Source: Acetobacter sp. (lineage in GTDB: Bacteria > Pseudomonadota > Alphaproteobacteria > Acetobacterales > Acetobacteraceae). Taken from it: a stretch of 64,000 bases of DNA. Position 1 is the first letter of the stretch. The number at the start of each line of letters is the position of its first letter. Below, one piece after another: positions 17,330 through 25,060 of this stretch. The notes under the pieces are model-generated. The model worked only from the letters and a program-made list of their open reading frames with translations. It did not search any database and had not been told where the DNA came from. Both the position numbers and the translations under genes were made by a program. The stretch lies in contig JAFVHT010000065.1 in assembly GCA_017474285.1 (NCBI GenBank), positions 1 to 64,000 of the forward strand, given 5' to 3'.

Positions 17330-18613
17330 ATGAACACACTTAACCTGATTGCCATTTTACTCACCCTATGCACGGGCTTTAGTGTCCTTAACCATCATAC
17401 TTTGCGACTCCCTGTCACAATTGGTGTGTTAGTTTTTTCCCTACTCAGCTCTTTACTTGTGATGCTGATAGATCCGTTCTTTCCGAACTACAATCTTCTG
17501 GCTTTCCCGCATACATTCCTTAACGCTGTCAATCTCCCCCAAGCGCTTTTAAATGGTGCTCTTTCCTTTTTGCTTTTTGCTGGCGCCATGCAAGTCGACC
17601 TTGGGCACCTCAAAGCACGATTACTCTCCGTTACTGCCCTTGCGATTCTTGGAACCCTTTTCTCTGTTATTCTCATGGCTCTAGGGAGTTGGTATGTTTT
17701 TTCGTTTATGGGGCATCCTGTCCCTTTAAGCTGGTGTATTGTGCTTGGCGCTATTCTCGCACCAACAGATCCTGTCTCCGTTGTGGGTATGCTTAAGCGA
17801 CTAGGGTTACCCGGTCCGCTTCAAGCCATTTTTGCAGGCGAAAGCCTTTTTAATGATGGTGTCGGGGTTGTTTTGTTTAGTGTCACGATTGGACTTGCAA
17901 CAAATCATAGCCAAAACATCTCAATACAAGAGGTTATTTTAGCCTTTTGTAAAGAAGCCATAGGAGGTGGCCTCCTCGGTGCCCTCACAGGCTGGATTGC
18001 CTTACGTGTGATGAAAGGGCAACGAGATACCCATATTGACCTCCTTACCTCTCTGACTCTTGCAACAGGCACTTTTAGCCTCACGAATTGGCTTGGTATG
18101 TCTGGCGCTATTGCTGTTGTTGTCGCAGGCATGAGCTTTGGCACACGCCATGGCGTGGCTATTTTAGATACCGCCTCTCGTAAAGTGCTTGAAATGACAT
18201 GGGAACTCATTGATGAGGTGCTTAATGTTCTGCTCTTTTTATTGATTGGCTTTGAAATTCTTGATGTTACGCTTCACGTTTCTCTTGTGCTCATAACATT
18301 GTGTATTATTCCCCTCTCTATTGCTATACGCGGGTTAAGTGTTTTTCTTTCCACATTTCCGATTCACCTCCGCCAATGGGATAAAGGGCGCGTCTTAACC
18401 ATTCTTACATGGGGTGGGCTCCGTGGGGGTATTTCTGTCTCGCTTGCTCTTGGGCTTCCTAGTGGAAAACTCCACGATTCCCTGCTTCCCGTCTGTTATG
18501 GCGTCGTTGTTTTCACGATTATTGTTCAAGGCTTGACGATGGAACGCCTCGCGCGAAAACTTTATCCGTCAGCCTCGCACGATATAGATGAGGTTACTGT
18601 TTTGAATGCCTAA
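17330..18613 (+). CDS. Na+/H+ antiporter, CPA1 (NhaP) family
   Basis: A 427-residue inner-membrane antiporter with about twelve hydrophobic helices. The transport core has the conserved segment LGAILAPTDPVSVVGMLKRL and FAGESLFNDGVGVVLFSV (the Asn-Asp pair of CPA1 exchangers). A later helix contains TWGGLRGGISVSLALGLP, also typical of NhaP/SOD2 proteins. It should exchange sodium or potassium for protons in pH and salt balance. Ion preference cannot be read. It stands alone and converges on the AAA+ module on the other strand, with 31 bases between the stops and no clear terminator. Confidence 0.9.
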   Translation: MNTLNLIAILLTLCTGFSVLNHHTLRLPVTIGVLVFSLLSSLLVMLIDPFFPNYNLLAFPHTFLNAVNLPQALLNGALSFLLFAGAMQVDLGHLKARLLSVTALAILGTLFSVILMALGSWYVFSFMGHPVPLSWCIVLGAILAPTDPVSVVGMLKRLGLPGPLQAIFAGESLFNDGVGVVLFSVTIGLATNHSQNISIQEVILAFCKEAIGGGLLGALTGWIALRVMKGQRDTHIDLLTSLTLATGTFSLTNWLGMSGAIAVVVAGMSFGTRHGVAILDTASRKVLEMTWELIDEVLNVLLFLLIGFEILDVTLHVSLVLITLCIIPLSIAIRGLSVFLSTFPIHLRQWDKGRVLTILTWGGLRGGISVSLALGLPSGKLHDSLLPVCYGVVVFTIIVQGLTMERLARKLYPSASHDIDEVTVLNA

Positions 18614-18644
18614 ATAAGTCTAAAGAGTTAGTTTTCGTCATTTT

Positions 18645-19769
18645 TTACATTGCTAATGGAGGTTGCACATCTTCACTCATAATTGTTTGTAACACTTGAA
18701 TATCTGGTTCTTGTATCCTCGCTACACGCCGTGCGTGGTTCATAATTAAGCTTTCGTACAAATTTCTTACAAATCTACCGTTAGAAAAATCTTCTTTCTT
18801 TTCTTCTTTCAGCGTAACTTCCAATATCTCATTTATTTTTTTTATCGCTGATTGCTCAAGTATATAATCATTTTCTTGACACATATTTTGCAAAATTTCT
18901 TTTAATTCTGCTTTATTGTAATCCTCAAATTCTATGAAAGAATTGAAACGAGATTTAAGCCCAGGATTTGATTTAAAAAAACGTTGCATTGGTTCTGTAT
19001 AGCCTGCGACGATGACAACTAAATCTTTGCGATAGTCTTCTAGTAGCTTTGTCAATACCGTCAAGCACTCTCGTCCATATGAATCGCTATTATCATTTTC
19101 TGTAATGCTATATGCCTCGTCAATAAACAGCACACCGCCTTTTGCTTTTTTAATTACATCATGAACTTTTAGGGCTGTTTGCCCCTGATATCCAGCAATA
19201 AGATCGGTGCGCGACACTTCTAGGAAATGCCCTTTTGATAGAAGTCCAAGTTTTTTATAAATTCTACCAACAATTCGAGCTACAGTTGTTTTTCCCGTTC
19301 CTGGATTTCCCATAAATGCCATGTGCATAGTGCTGTTGTCGGCTTTTAAATGACGCTCCTTGCGCAACATTTGAACTTTTTGAAAAGCAATTAATCTTTC
19401 AACTTCTTCTTTTACTTTCGCTAATCCAACTAGATTATTCAAACGTGCCAACAAATCATCAAGTGTTGCTACATCATCTGGCTCGTTTTCTGTAAGCGTA
19501 TCTTCTTCTCTATGTTCGCATATATCACGAATTTTACGATTCCCATAGTAGATGTAGAGGGAACTCTGAAAGATTCCTACCAAAGACCGAGTTGGTTCAT
19601 GCTCATTCTTCAGCATCGTCAGAATGGCATCTAATAATTGATTTAGCGTAGATCCTCTTTCTTCCGCAAGAAGTATCGTGCAGGTTTCTTTTAACCTATA
19701 AGCTTGGGTCGTTTTTTTATCCAATTGCTCTGCTATATGCAGCAGCTGACTTTCAATTTGATGAACCAT
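18645..19769 (-). CDS. AAA+ ATPase, CbbX/CfxQ (SpoVK-like) type
   Basis: Last gene of a three-gene module. The 374 residues have a helical N-terminal domain (1 to about 100) and one AAA+ domain: Walker A GNPGTGKTT (154-162), pore-loop-like GYQGQT (193-198), Walker B VLFIDEAY (213-220) and an arginine-finger candidate in LKSRF (271-275). The closest named groups are CbbX (Rubisco activase), SpoVK and the EccA ATPases of type VII secretion. All remodel partner proteins, and no Rubisco or ESX genes are here. It starts 5 bases after the coiled-coil gene, so joint translation is likely. Remodelling of its neighbours is an inference. Confidence 0.85.
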   Translation of the reverse strand: MVHQIESQLLHIAEQLDKKTTQAYRLKETCTILLAEERGSTLNQLLDAILTMLKNEHEPTRSLVGIFQSSLYIYYGNRKIRDICEHREEDTLTENEPDDVATLDDLLARLNNLVGLAKVKEEVERLIAFQKVQMLRKERHLKADNSTMHMAFMGNPGTGKTTVARIVGRIYKKLGLLSKGHFLEVSRTDLIAGYQGQTALKVHDVIKKAKGGVLFIDEAYSITENDNSDSYGRECLTVLTKLLEDYRKDLVVIVAGYTEPMQRFFKSNPGLKSRFNSFIEFEDYNKAELKEILQNMCQENDYILEQSAIKKINEILEVTLKEEKKEDFSNGRFVRNLYESLIMNHARRVARIQEPDIQVLQTIMSEDVQPPLAM

Positions 19770-19774
19770 ACCGT

Positions 19775-20575
19775 TTATCTTACAAAGGCAATAACGATCA
19801 ATGTAATCAATGAAATGCCCGCAATTACTATAGCAATTCTACATTGCATTTTTATGCTTTGGCATTTTGCCTCATAAATGTCCATTTTTTCATCCACTTG
19901 AGACCTATTTTCTTCTAGCCGTTTAGTTAAATTTTTGATGGATGTATCATTTTTTATCACTATATTTGATACACATTCAACTCTACTTTTAATGCTATGT
20001 ATTTGCGCTGCGGTACTCTTTTCCCTTTTAAAGATCCATTTTTTCTCTCGTTCGAGAAGATTAACTTTTTTTTCAATAGCCATCCAAAAAGCTTTGATCT
20101 CATCTGTACTTTTCTCGAGCTCACGCAGATCTTCATATAAAGTATCAATTTCCTTCAAATGCTTTAAAGAACGCAATTCTGCTTGAAACGACAGAAGGAT
20201 TTTAATTGCTTTCTCCGTCTCCCTTTGAGCTTTCATTGCTTGATTGCTTGCTTCCTTAGCTTGTTCTACAGAACAAACAATTCCCGAGAGATACTCCTTA
20301 TCTTTGGCGTTAAACAAACTGCACACGTTGCAAAGTTCACTAAAAAATTTTCTAATGTTTTCATCTCTCTCCGCAAAGCGTTTTTGTATCTCACCAACGA
20401 AGGTGTTCATTTCTTCGCCAGTTACCTTATGATCTCTACTGAACCACAAAAAACTATCTTTCGTCTCATAAATTGGTAACTCAATTTTTTTTTCCAGCTG
20501 TGATAAACATTCCTTGTTCCGCTTTTCTAGCTCTTCAAAACAATCACCTTCTTTCTTTATGAGAATATTGTCCAT
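19775..20575 (-). CDS. Tail-anchored coiled-coil protein (unknown)
   Basis: Middle gene of the three-gene module. It encodes 266 residues rich in Glu, Lys and Arg. Long helices predicted as coiled coil cover about 90-240, and a single C-terminal hydrophobic helix (about 246-265, IAIVIAGISLITLIVIAFVR) should anchor it in the inner membrane with the bulk in the cytoplasm. Four to five cysteines are scattered in the soluble part. There is no enzyme motif and no recognised family. It lies 20 bases after the HNH-like gene and 5 before the ATPase gene. A scaffold or signal-transmitting role between the two is only an inference. Confidence 0.7.
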   Translation of the reverse strand: MDNILIKKEGDCFEELEKRNKECLSQLEKKIELPIYETKDSFLWFSRDHKVTGEEMNTFVGEIQKRFAERDENIRKFFSELCNVCSLFNAKDKEYLSGIVCSVEQAKEASNQAMKAQRETEKAIKILLSFQAELRSLKHLKEIDTLYEDLRELEKSTDEIKAFWMAIEKKVNLLEREKKWIFKREKSTAAQIHSIKSRVECVSNIVIKNDTSIKNLTKRLEENRSQVDEKMDIYEAKCQSIKMQCRIAIVIAGISLITLIVIAFVR

Positions 20576-20595
20576 ATTCCGTCATAACCTCTTTT

Positions 20596-22245
20596 TCAGA
20601 ATAATCCCTTTTCCAATTGATCAAAAGCATCTGTATGATCCACTTGTACGTCAGTGTTTTTTCGGACATTATTAATGGACTTTGCCATAATTTCCGCTGT
20701 TTTTTGGTGTCTCTCCACCATATCTCTGAATAGAGCTATCTTTTGGCTAGCAAGTTTACATTCTTCAACAGCGAGTAACTGTTGTTGACAGGTTAAAAGT
20801 TCATTGCCCTTCTCAATTTCTTCCTTTTCGATTGCCTGTTTTTGATATTTTAGAGAAATATTGTTCAATTTTTGAATAAGCAATGCACCAATAATGCCAG
20901 ACGTCAAAGCACCCAAAAATAAACCAACAATACTTGCTAAACTCCCAAAAAGCGGAATTTCAATCGCAAAGAGTGGAAACGTCATCAGTCCTTTTTCAAT
21001 TACTTCGCCAAGCACAATCGAACCAACTGCACTAGCACCCCCGACAAGTATTTTCCCGGCTTCTGCGATTAAAACGCCAATCGGTTTATTTTTGTTTGCT
21101 GGATTTTTTATATATTGAACGGCTTCACGAATGGATTTAAATGCCTGCTTTAACATTGTCCAAGCTTTTCGTATTGTCCTAACGATAGGACCAAAAACCG
21201 CTGTAACAATAGAGGTGATACATGTATCCGCTGCCACGGATAAATGCTTTTTAATATTGGAAAAAAAATCAGATAAAGCCTCTTTGATATAGGCAAATAA
21301 TTCTTCTAGAGTCTTTTTTCCATTTTTGAACCAAACAATCAATTTTTTCATGATTGTTTTCAAAAGCGTCGCTAGCATTCCCATCAATGCCACTTGTAGT
21401 GCTTTTCCGCCTATGCGGAAGGCTTCTTCTCGTTGAGATTGTCGCCCAGTTGCTACAGATCGCTTCTGTCCTTCTGCTTTTAGTTCTTCAAAGTCCTCTT
21501 TCGCAACTTTGCCTTGTTGACGCAATGCTTCTTCATCAATGGGAAACCGCTCGGCAGGTTTTTCCCCGTCGCGTTCACTATCCAACCAAACATCCATGTC
21601 ACTATCACCTTTTGATTGATTGGCTGCCTTGTCTAGTGGATTCAAATTTTTTTCACTGTTTGCAAATGCAACTTGTTCTTCACGAGATAAATGTGCATTC
21701 GCCGCTGGATCTCGGATAATTCCTGCCGCTGGAATAGTATGATCCATATCAACAGTACCAGTCCCAGTAGGTCTTCCTTTATCGAAATCAGCTCTAGCTT
21801 CTTTTTTTAAGACGAATTTTTCTGAACCTGTTCGATTATCACGTGTCGTTTTTATATTTCCTGCCTCATCGCGCGCAAAATTGTTTTGCCAATCATCATA
21901 TCTTTTTTGATAATCAATTTGGCTATTGTGCGTGGCAATCTTTCCGTTTGTAAAATTTTCTGTTGTTTGTATGTGTGCATCATTGCTCAAATCTAACGTC
22001 ATGCCACGATTTGATTTGATAAAATCTTCACCAGCCACTGCACCAATCTGAATGATCGTTTGGTCCCATACACCGTTAAAGATTGTTTCAGCTAAAGCCT
22101 CATACGTTCCTAATTTTTCTTTATTTTTAGCAAGCACTTCCATGTCTGCCATTTTTTGTGCGAGTTTTGCTTCGAGTGCTTGCTCCAATACGTCAAGTGT
22201 ATCAAAATTAGGAGTAATTGCTTTTTGTATTTCTTTAGACTGCAT
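20596..22245 (-). CDS. Membrane protein with HNH-nuclease-like motif (unknown)
   Basis: First gene of the module, 549 residues, with the ATG preceded by AAGGAA. Residues 110-215 read like an HNH endonuclease lacking zinc cysteines: VDMDHTIPAA (His169), then EKNLNPL (Asn200) and AANQSKGD (Asn209/Lys212), matching the DHxxP...N.L...N.xKGD pattern. The second half is helical with hydrophobic segments at about 280-305, 340-356, 388-418 and 421-458, then a coiled coil (465-525). There is no signal peptide. A membrane-held nuclease is the simplest reading. Sequence upstream suggests a promoter with a C-rich homopolymeric spacer. No homologous family was recognised. Confidence 0.7.
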   Translation of the reverse strand: MQSKEIQKAITPNFDTLDVLEQALEAKLAQKMADMEVLAKNKEKLGTYEALAETIFNGVWDQTIIQIGAVAGEDFIKSNRGMTLDLSNDAHIQTTENFTNGKIATHNSQIDYQKRYDDWQNNFARDEAGNIKTTRDNRTGSEKFVLKKEARADFDKGRPTGTGTVDMDHTIPAAGIIRDPAANAHLSREEQVAFANSEKNLNPLDKAANQSKGDSDMDVWLDSERDGEKPAERFPIDEEALRQQGKVAKEDFEELKAEGQKRSVATGRQSQREEAFRIGGKALQVALMGMLATLLKTIMKKLIVWFKNGKKTLEELFAYIKEALSDFFSNIKKHLSVAADTCITSIVTAVFGPIVRTIRKAWTMLKQAFKSIREAVQYIKNPANKNKPIGVLIAEAGKILVGGASAVGSIVLGEVIEKGLMTFPLFAIEIPLFGSLASIVGLFLGALTSGIIGALLIQKLNNISLKYQKQAIEKEEIEKGNELLTCQQQLLAVEECKLASQKIALFRDMVERHQKTAEIMAKSINNVRKNTDVQVDHTDAFDQLEKGLF

Positions 22246-22337
22246 AACTTTTCCTTCCTATTTCAAGATAACAAAATATGATTCTCTTTCGTAGCCTGCC
22301 GAACGGTATCTTCGCGAATGCCACCTTTGCAAAGTTA

Positions 22338-22369
22338 AACTTACTGGGGGGAGGGGGGGGGGTAGTCAA
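22338..22369 (-). promoter_or_regulatory. Candidate promoter with C-tract spacer
   Basis: On the minus strand TTGACT (22369-22364) matches the -35 consensus in five of six bases. It is followed by A, C10, T, C6, AG and then TAAGTT (22343-22338), a weak -10. The spacer is therefore 20 bases, above the optimal 17. About 90 bases separate this from the first gene of the module. Tract-length change would alter the spacer. This is inference from sequence alone. Confidence 0.4.
22346..22362. repeat. Homopolymer tract G6-A-G10
   Basis: Six G, one A and ten G on the plus strand. Tracts of this kind are slippage-prone. This one lies inside the candidate promoter of the three-gene module. Confidence 0.85.
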
Positions 22370-22494
22370 CCCTTATTTGACAACTCTGTCCGTTTTCTAA
22401 AACGAACAGTTTTAAAAAAAATAATTGATTTCTGAGAATTTAGGTTTTTAGCGCGATTTTTTAGCACGTTATTGGGATTTGCGCTTCATTGATT

Positions 22495-22569
22495 TGGCTG
22501 GGGCGGGAGGATTCGAACCTCCGCATGGCGGAATCAAAATCCGCTGCCTTACCGCTTGGCTACGCCCCA
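22495..22569 (-). tRNA. tRNA-Gln (anticodon TTG)
   Basis: Complete cloverleaf on the minus strand. The acceptor stem is TGGGGCG/CGCCCCA with discriminator G and encoded CCA. The anticodon stem GCGGA/TCCGC has loop TTTTGAT and anticodon TTG. The T arm is GGAGGTTCGAATCCTCC. Its 3' end faces the three-gene module. Confidence 0.97.
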
Positions 22570-22688
22570 AAAGGATTTGACCGATAAACCGATAACAAAC
22601 TTTACAGTTCAAACACTTCAAAACCTTTATGACGTTCTTTTTACGCTAAATGCCCCCTTTTGTAAAGAGCTATTTCTTAAAATTACTC

Positions 22689-23366
22689 TTAAAAAACTTC
22701 TTTCTGTAAATCGTCCTCTTGCGTTTCTTGTGTTGCCTTCTTTTGAACGCTTGCTTGAGAAAAGACCTCAGAAAAACTCCCAGATAATAAACCCCATCGC
22801 ACACCTTTATCCAAAGCCTGCTCTAATGCCGCCATAGTGCTCTCCATATCCGCGTTTTCATCTTTTTCCCAAACGCGAACAACATGCGTCCAAAGAGCCA
22901 CAAGGGCAGTAACCCGCGCCATGCCAGCAACACCGCTTGTATCAAGCCCTGCCGCCTCCGCTATCCAACACATACTCTCTGCCGTCGCTTTACCTAAAAG
23001 GGCGGCTTGTAACGGATTAAACGGCAAAGCCTGCAAAACAGCCCTTACACCTTTACGATAGCGTTGGAAAACGTCTAAGCGCCGCATAATCATATCAAAT
23101 AAGCGGTCACGTCTTTGATCCCCATCTGTTTGTGTGTCGTCAGATAACGCGTGACAAGATAGAGTGTCATCAAGTGCGTTCTCATCTGCTAGGCACCCAA
23201 GGCACAGCAAAATAGATGTTTGTGACGGAAAACGCTGCCGCACGATAGTCAAAGGAAGACCCGCCCGCCGTGCCGACTCCACCACAGAAACAGAAGCCCA
23301 ACCGCGCTCCTCTGCAAGAGTCATAGCCGCAGCAACCAAAGCTTTATCGACACTCTCTTGTTCCAT
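22689..23366 (-). CDS. TetR-like / COQ9-type protein
   Basis: A 225-residue protein. The first 55 residues look like a TetR helix-turn-helix (AAAMTLAEERGWASVSVVES, then AGLPLTIVRQRFPSQ). The C-terminal part contains LFDMIMRRLDVFQRYRKGVRAVLQALP and a helical tail with TALVALWTHVVRVWEKDE and STMAALEQALDKG. This resembles the alphaproteobacterial COQ9/TetR-like group, in which COQ9 helps ubiquinone synthesis. It lies near ubiK, another ubiquinone accessory factor, which supports but does not prove that role. A simple TetR repressor is the alternative. It starts about 50 bases after the proC stop on the same strand. Confidence 0.65.
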   Translation of the reverse strand: MEQESVDKALVAAAMTLAEERGWASVSVVESARRAGLPLTIVRQRFPSQTSILLCLGCLADENALDDTLSCHALSDDTQTDGDQRRDRLFDMIMRRLDVFQRYRKGVRAVLQALPFNPLQAALLGKATAESMCWIAEAAGLDTSGVAGMARVTALVALWTHVVRVWEKDENADMESTMAALEQALDKGVRWGLLSGSFSEVFSQASVQKKATQETQEDDLQKEVF

Positions 23367-23417
23367 ACCCTTTAACCTATTTTGTACTCTGAAATAGAAC
23401 CTATCACACGCACACCA

Positions 23418-24287
23418 TCACCCCGCCAACTCACCCGCGCGATGAACAGCTGCTGCAACCGCTTCAGGGACAATCTTTGGAAATGCCTCTGCCCCCATTA
23501 AAACCGACAAAGCCGCCGCTGTTGTCCCTCCCGGGCTTGTCACATTTTGGCGCAGTTCAGAGGCTTCTGTTGGAAGTTCGTGAAGCATTTTGCCTGCACC
23601 ATAAATCACTTCGCGTGCTAAAAGGCGCGCAACAGAAAGAGGCAAGCCTTGTTCCTGCCCCGCTTTTTCAATCCATTCCGCTAATAAAAACACATAAGCT
23701 GGTCCACTCCCAGAAACACCTGTAACGGCATCAATGAGGTGTTCCTCATCAACCCATACTGTTTTTCCTACGGCACGCATAAGAGTATCACAATATTGTT
23801 TTTTCTCTGCCGTCGCCTTTGGTGAGGCATATAAACCACACACACCTGCCCCTAACACGCTCGGCGTATTGGGCATAGCCCGAATGATAGGAGGGCAATT
23901 GTTGCTACGGGTACACCACGTTTTTTCTAAAAAAGCAATCGTACGCCCCGCCATCACTGATAACAGCGTAAGGTTCTGATGCGCATAACGCTCACCTAAC
24001 GCTACAAGAACCTCTTCTGCCTTTTGTGGCTTAATAGCAAGAACAATAACATCAGGAACAAATTCTTGAGGTATGTCGGAAACAGAACACACACACTGAT
24101 ACGACTCACGCAACTGATACGACTCAGGCACGAGTGGCTTATGGCGATCCACGACAACACAAGAAAAATATTTTTCTTTTTGCCACCCCTGCATAAGAGA
24201 AGCCCCCATTTTGCCACACCCGACAAGCAAAACAGAGGGAAAAACCTCCTCCTTACCCTGTTTTAAAGTGTTTTCAAGTTTTTCCAT
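23418..24287 (-). CDS. proC: Pyrroline-5-carboxylate reductase
   Basis: Last step of proline synthesis, reducing pyrroline-5-carboxylate with NAD(P)H. The 289 residues open with the Rossmann motif VLLVGCGKMGASLMQGW after a short Lys/Glu leader. They contain IRAMPNTPSVLGAGVCGLY and the conserved catalytic and dimer region VTGVSGSGPAYVFLLAEW, then LRQNVTSPGGTTAAAL. It is cytoplasmic and normally decameric. It starts 18 bases after ubiK on the same strand, followed by the TetR/COQ9-like gene, so the three probably share a transcript. Confidence 0.94.
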   Translation of the reverse strand: MEKLENTLKQGKEEVFPSVLLVGCGKMGASLMQGWQKEKYFSCVVVDRHKPLVPESYQLRESYQCVCSVSDIPQEFVPDVIVLAIKPQKAEEVLVALGERYAHQNLTLLSVMAGRTIAFLEKTWCTRSNNCPPIIRAMPNTPSVLGAGVCGLYASPKATAEKKQYCDTLMRAVGKTVWVDEEHLIDAVTGVSGSGPAYVFLLAEWIEKAGQEQGLPLSVARLLAREVIYGAGKMLHELPTEASELRQNVTSPGGTTAAALSVLMGAEAFPKIVPEAVAAAVHRAGELAG

Positions 24288-24305
24288 TGATATCTCAGAA
24301 AGTAT

Positions 24306-24569
24306 TTATTTTGTACTCTCTAACAAGGCTAAACGTTTTTCTAATGCAGCAAGACGTTGTTCAGCTTCTTCTTGCCCTATACGCGCCCGCGTTGCCAATT
24401 CCCGCACCACTTCAAACTCTTCACGACGAACCACTTGCAAATGTGTCAGCACTTCATCGACTCGGCTCCGAACAATAGCGTTAATTTCCTCCCGAGCCCC
24501 TGCCACAGCAGAAATCGCAACACCTGCCACACCAGCAATATCATCAAAAAAACGGGATTTATTCACCAT
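24306..24569 (-). CDS. ubiK: Ubiquinone biosynthesis accessory factor UbiK (BMFP)
   Basis: An 87-residue protein of the brucella membrane fusogenic protein/UbiK family. The N-terminal amphipathic helix includes FFDDIAGVAGVAISAVAG. The C-terminal half is a coiled coil with the family signature VVRREEFEVVRELATRAR followed by EEAEQRLAALEKRL. UbiK assists aerobic ubiquinone synthesis together with UbiJ, and the trimeric coiled coil can bind membranes. It heads the minus-strand run with proC. Confidence 0.88.
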   Translation of the reverse strand: MVNKSRFFDDIAGVAGVAISAVAGAREEINAIVRSRVDEVLTHLQVVRREEFEVVRELATRARIGQEEAEQRLAALEKRLALLESTK

Positions 24570-24676
24570 GTCTCAACCTCCATTTCCTCTTGCATAAACA
24601 CAATATTTATAGAATATGCTATTTTAATAGGCAGCTATTGTTTAACTATGTCACTTAACATAGTGAAAGAAAGCAT

Positions 24677-25006
24677 ATGAGTCAAAATAAAGCACATAAC
24701 AATTCAGAAAGAAAACCTATCAAATCGCTTGATGACTTAGATAAGCAAACAGGTGCTATATATTTTAATCCACTGATAAATACATATTTAGATAAAGTCA
24801 TCGAATTTATGACAAAAAACGGCACCCAAGATGTTCAACGTTTGCAACTCAGTTCACCATGTGCCACTCTTATATATAGTGCACACGCTGAGGAAAACTT
24901 TAAAGCCGTCAACCAAGCCAATGATATCCTCTCTGACCTGGAAAAACGTGCTCGTTTTGACCGTGGCGAAATTGATGCCAATGGGCACCCTACTAGAAAT
25001 TATTAG
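24677..25006 (+). CDS. Chimeric ORF carrying a duplicated J-domain fragment
   Basis: A 109-residue ORF. The first two thirds (SLDDLDKQTGAIYFNPL and onward) match nothing I know. Its C-terminal third, from AHAEENFKAVNQANDILSD to GEIDANG, is a near copy of part of the J-domain and adjoining region of the gene at 25061-25927, carried on a 107-bp direct repeat. The copied piece lacks the HPD motif and the first two J-domain helices, so it cannot act as a co-chaperone. It then ends in HPTRNY. An ATG follows GAAAGAAAGCAT. Most likely a by-product of duplication rather than a selected gene. Confidence 0.4.
   Translation: MSQNKAHNNSERKPIKSLDDLDKQTGAIYFNPLINTYLDKVIEFMTKNGTQDVQRLQLSSPCATLIYSAHAEENFKAVNQANDILSDLEKRARFDRGEIDANGHPTRNY
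24881..24987 (+). repeat. 107-bp direct repeat, copy 1
   Basis: Matches 25181-25287 at 104 of 107 positions, exactly 300 bases apart. The three differences are T here and C in copy 2. One changes Pro to Leu and two are silent. Confidence 0.95.
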
Positions 25007-25060
25007 CATCAATAATTTTCCAAGTTCAAGATCAAGTCCAAGATAAATAAGGAGAAACCT

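Noticed and set aside
18645-19769. CbbX Rubisco activase
   Set aside because: No Rubisco or Calvin-cycle gene is present and the partners are unrelated.
20596-22245. HNH-like protein as a contact-dependent or type VI toxin
   Set aside because: There is no delivery domain, signal or small immunity gene, the motif is not C-terminal, and the ATPase partner argues for a standing complex.
22495-22569. tRNA-Gln as an integration site for the three-gene module
   Set aside because: The module lies next to the tRNA 3' end, but no copy of the tRNA end is seen near 18613-18645 and there is no integrase.
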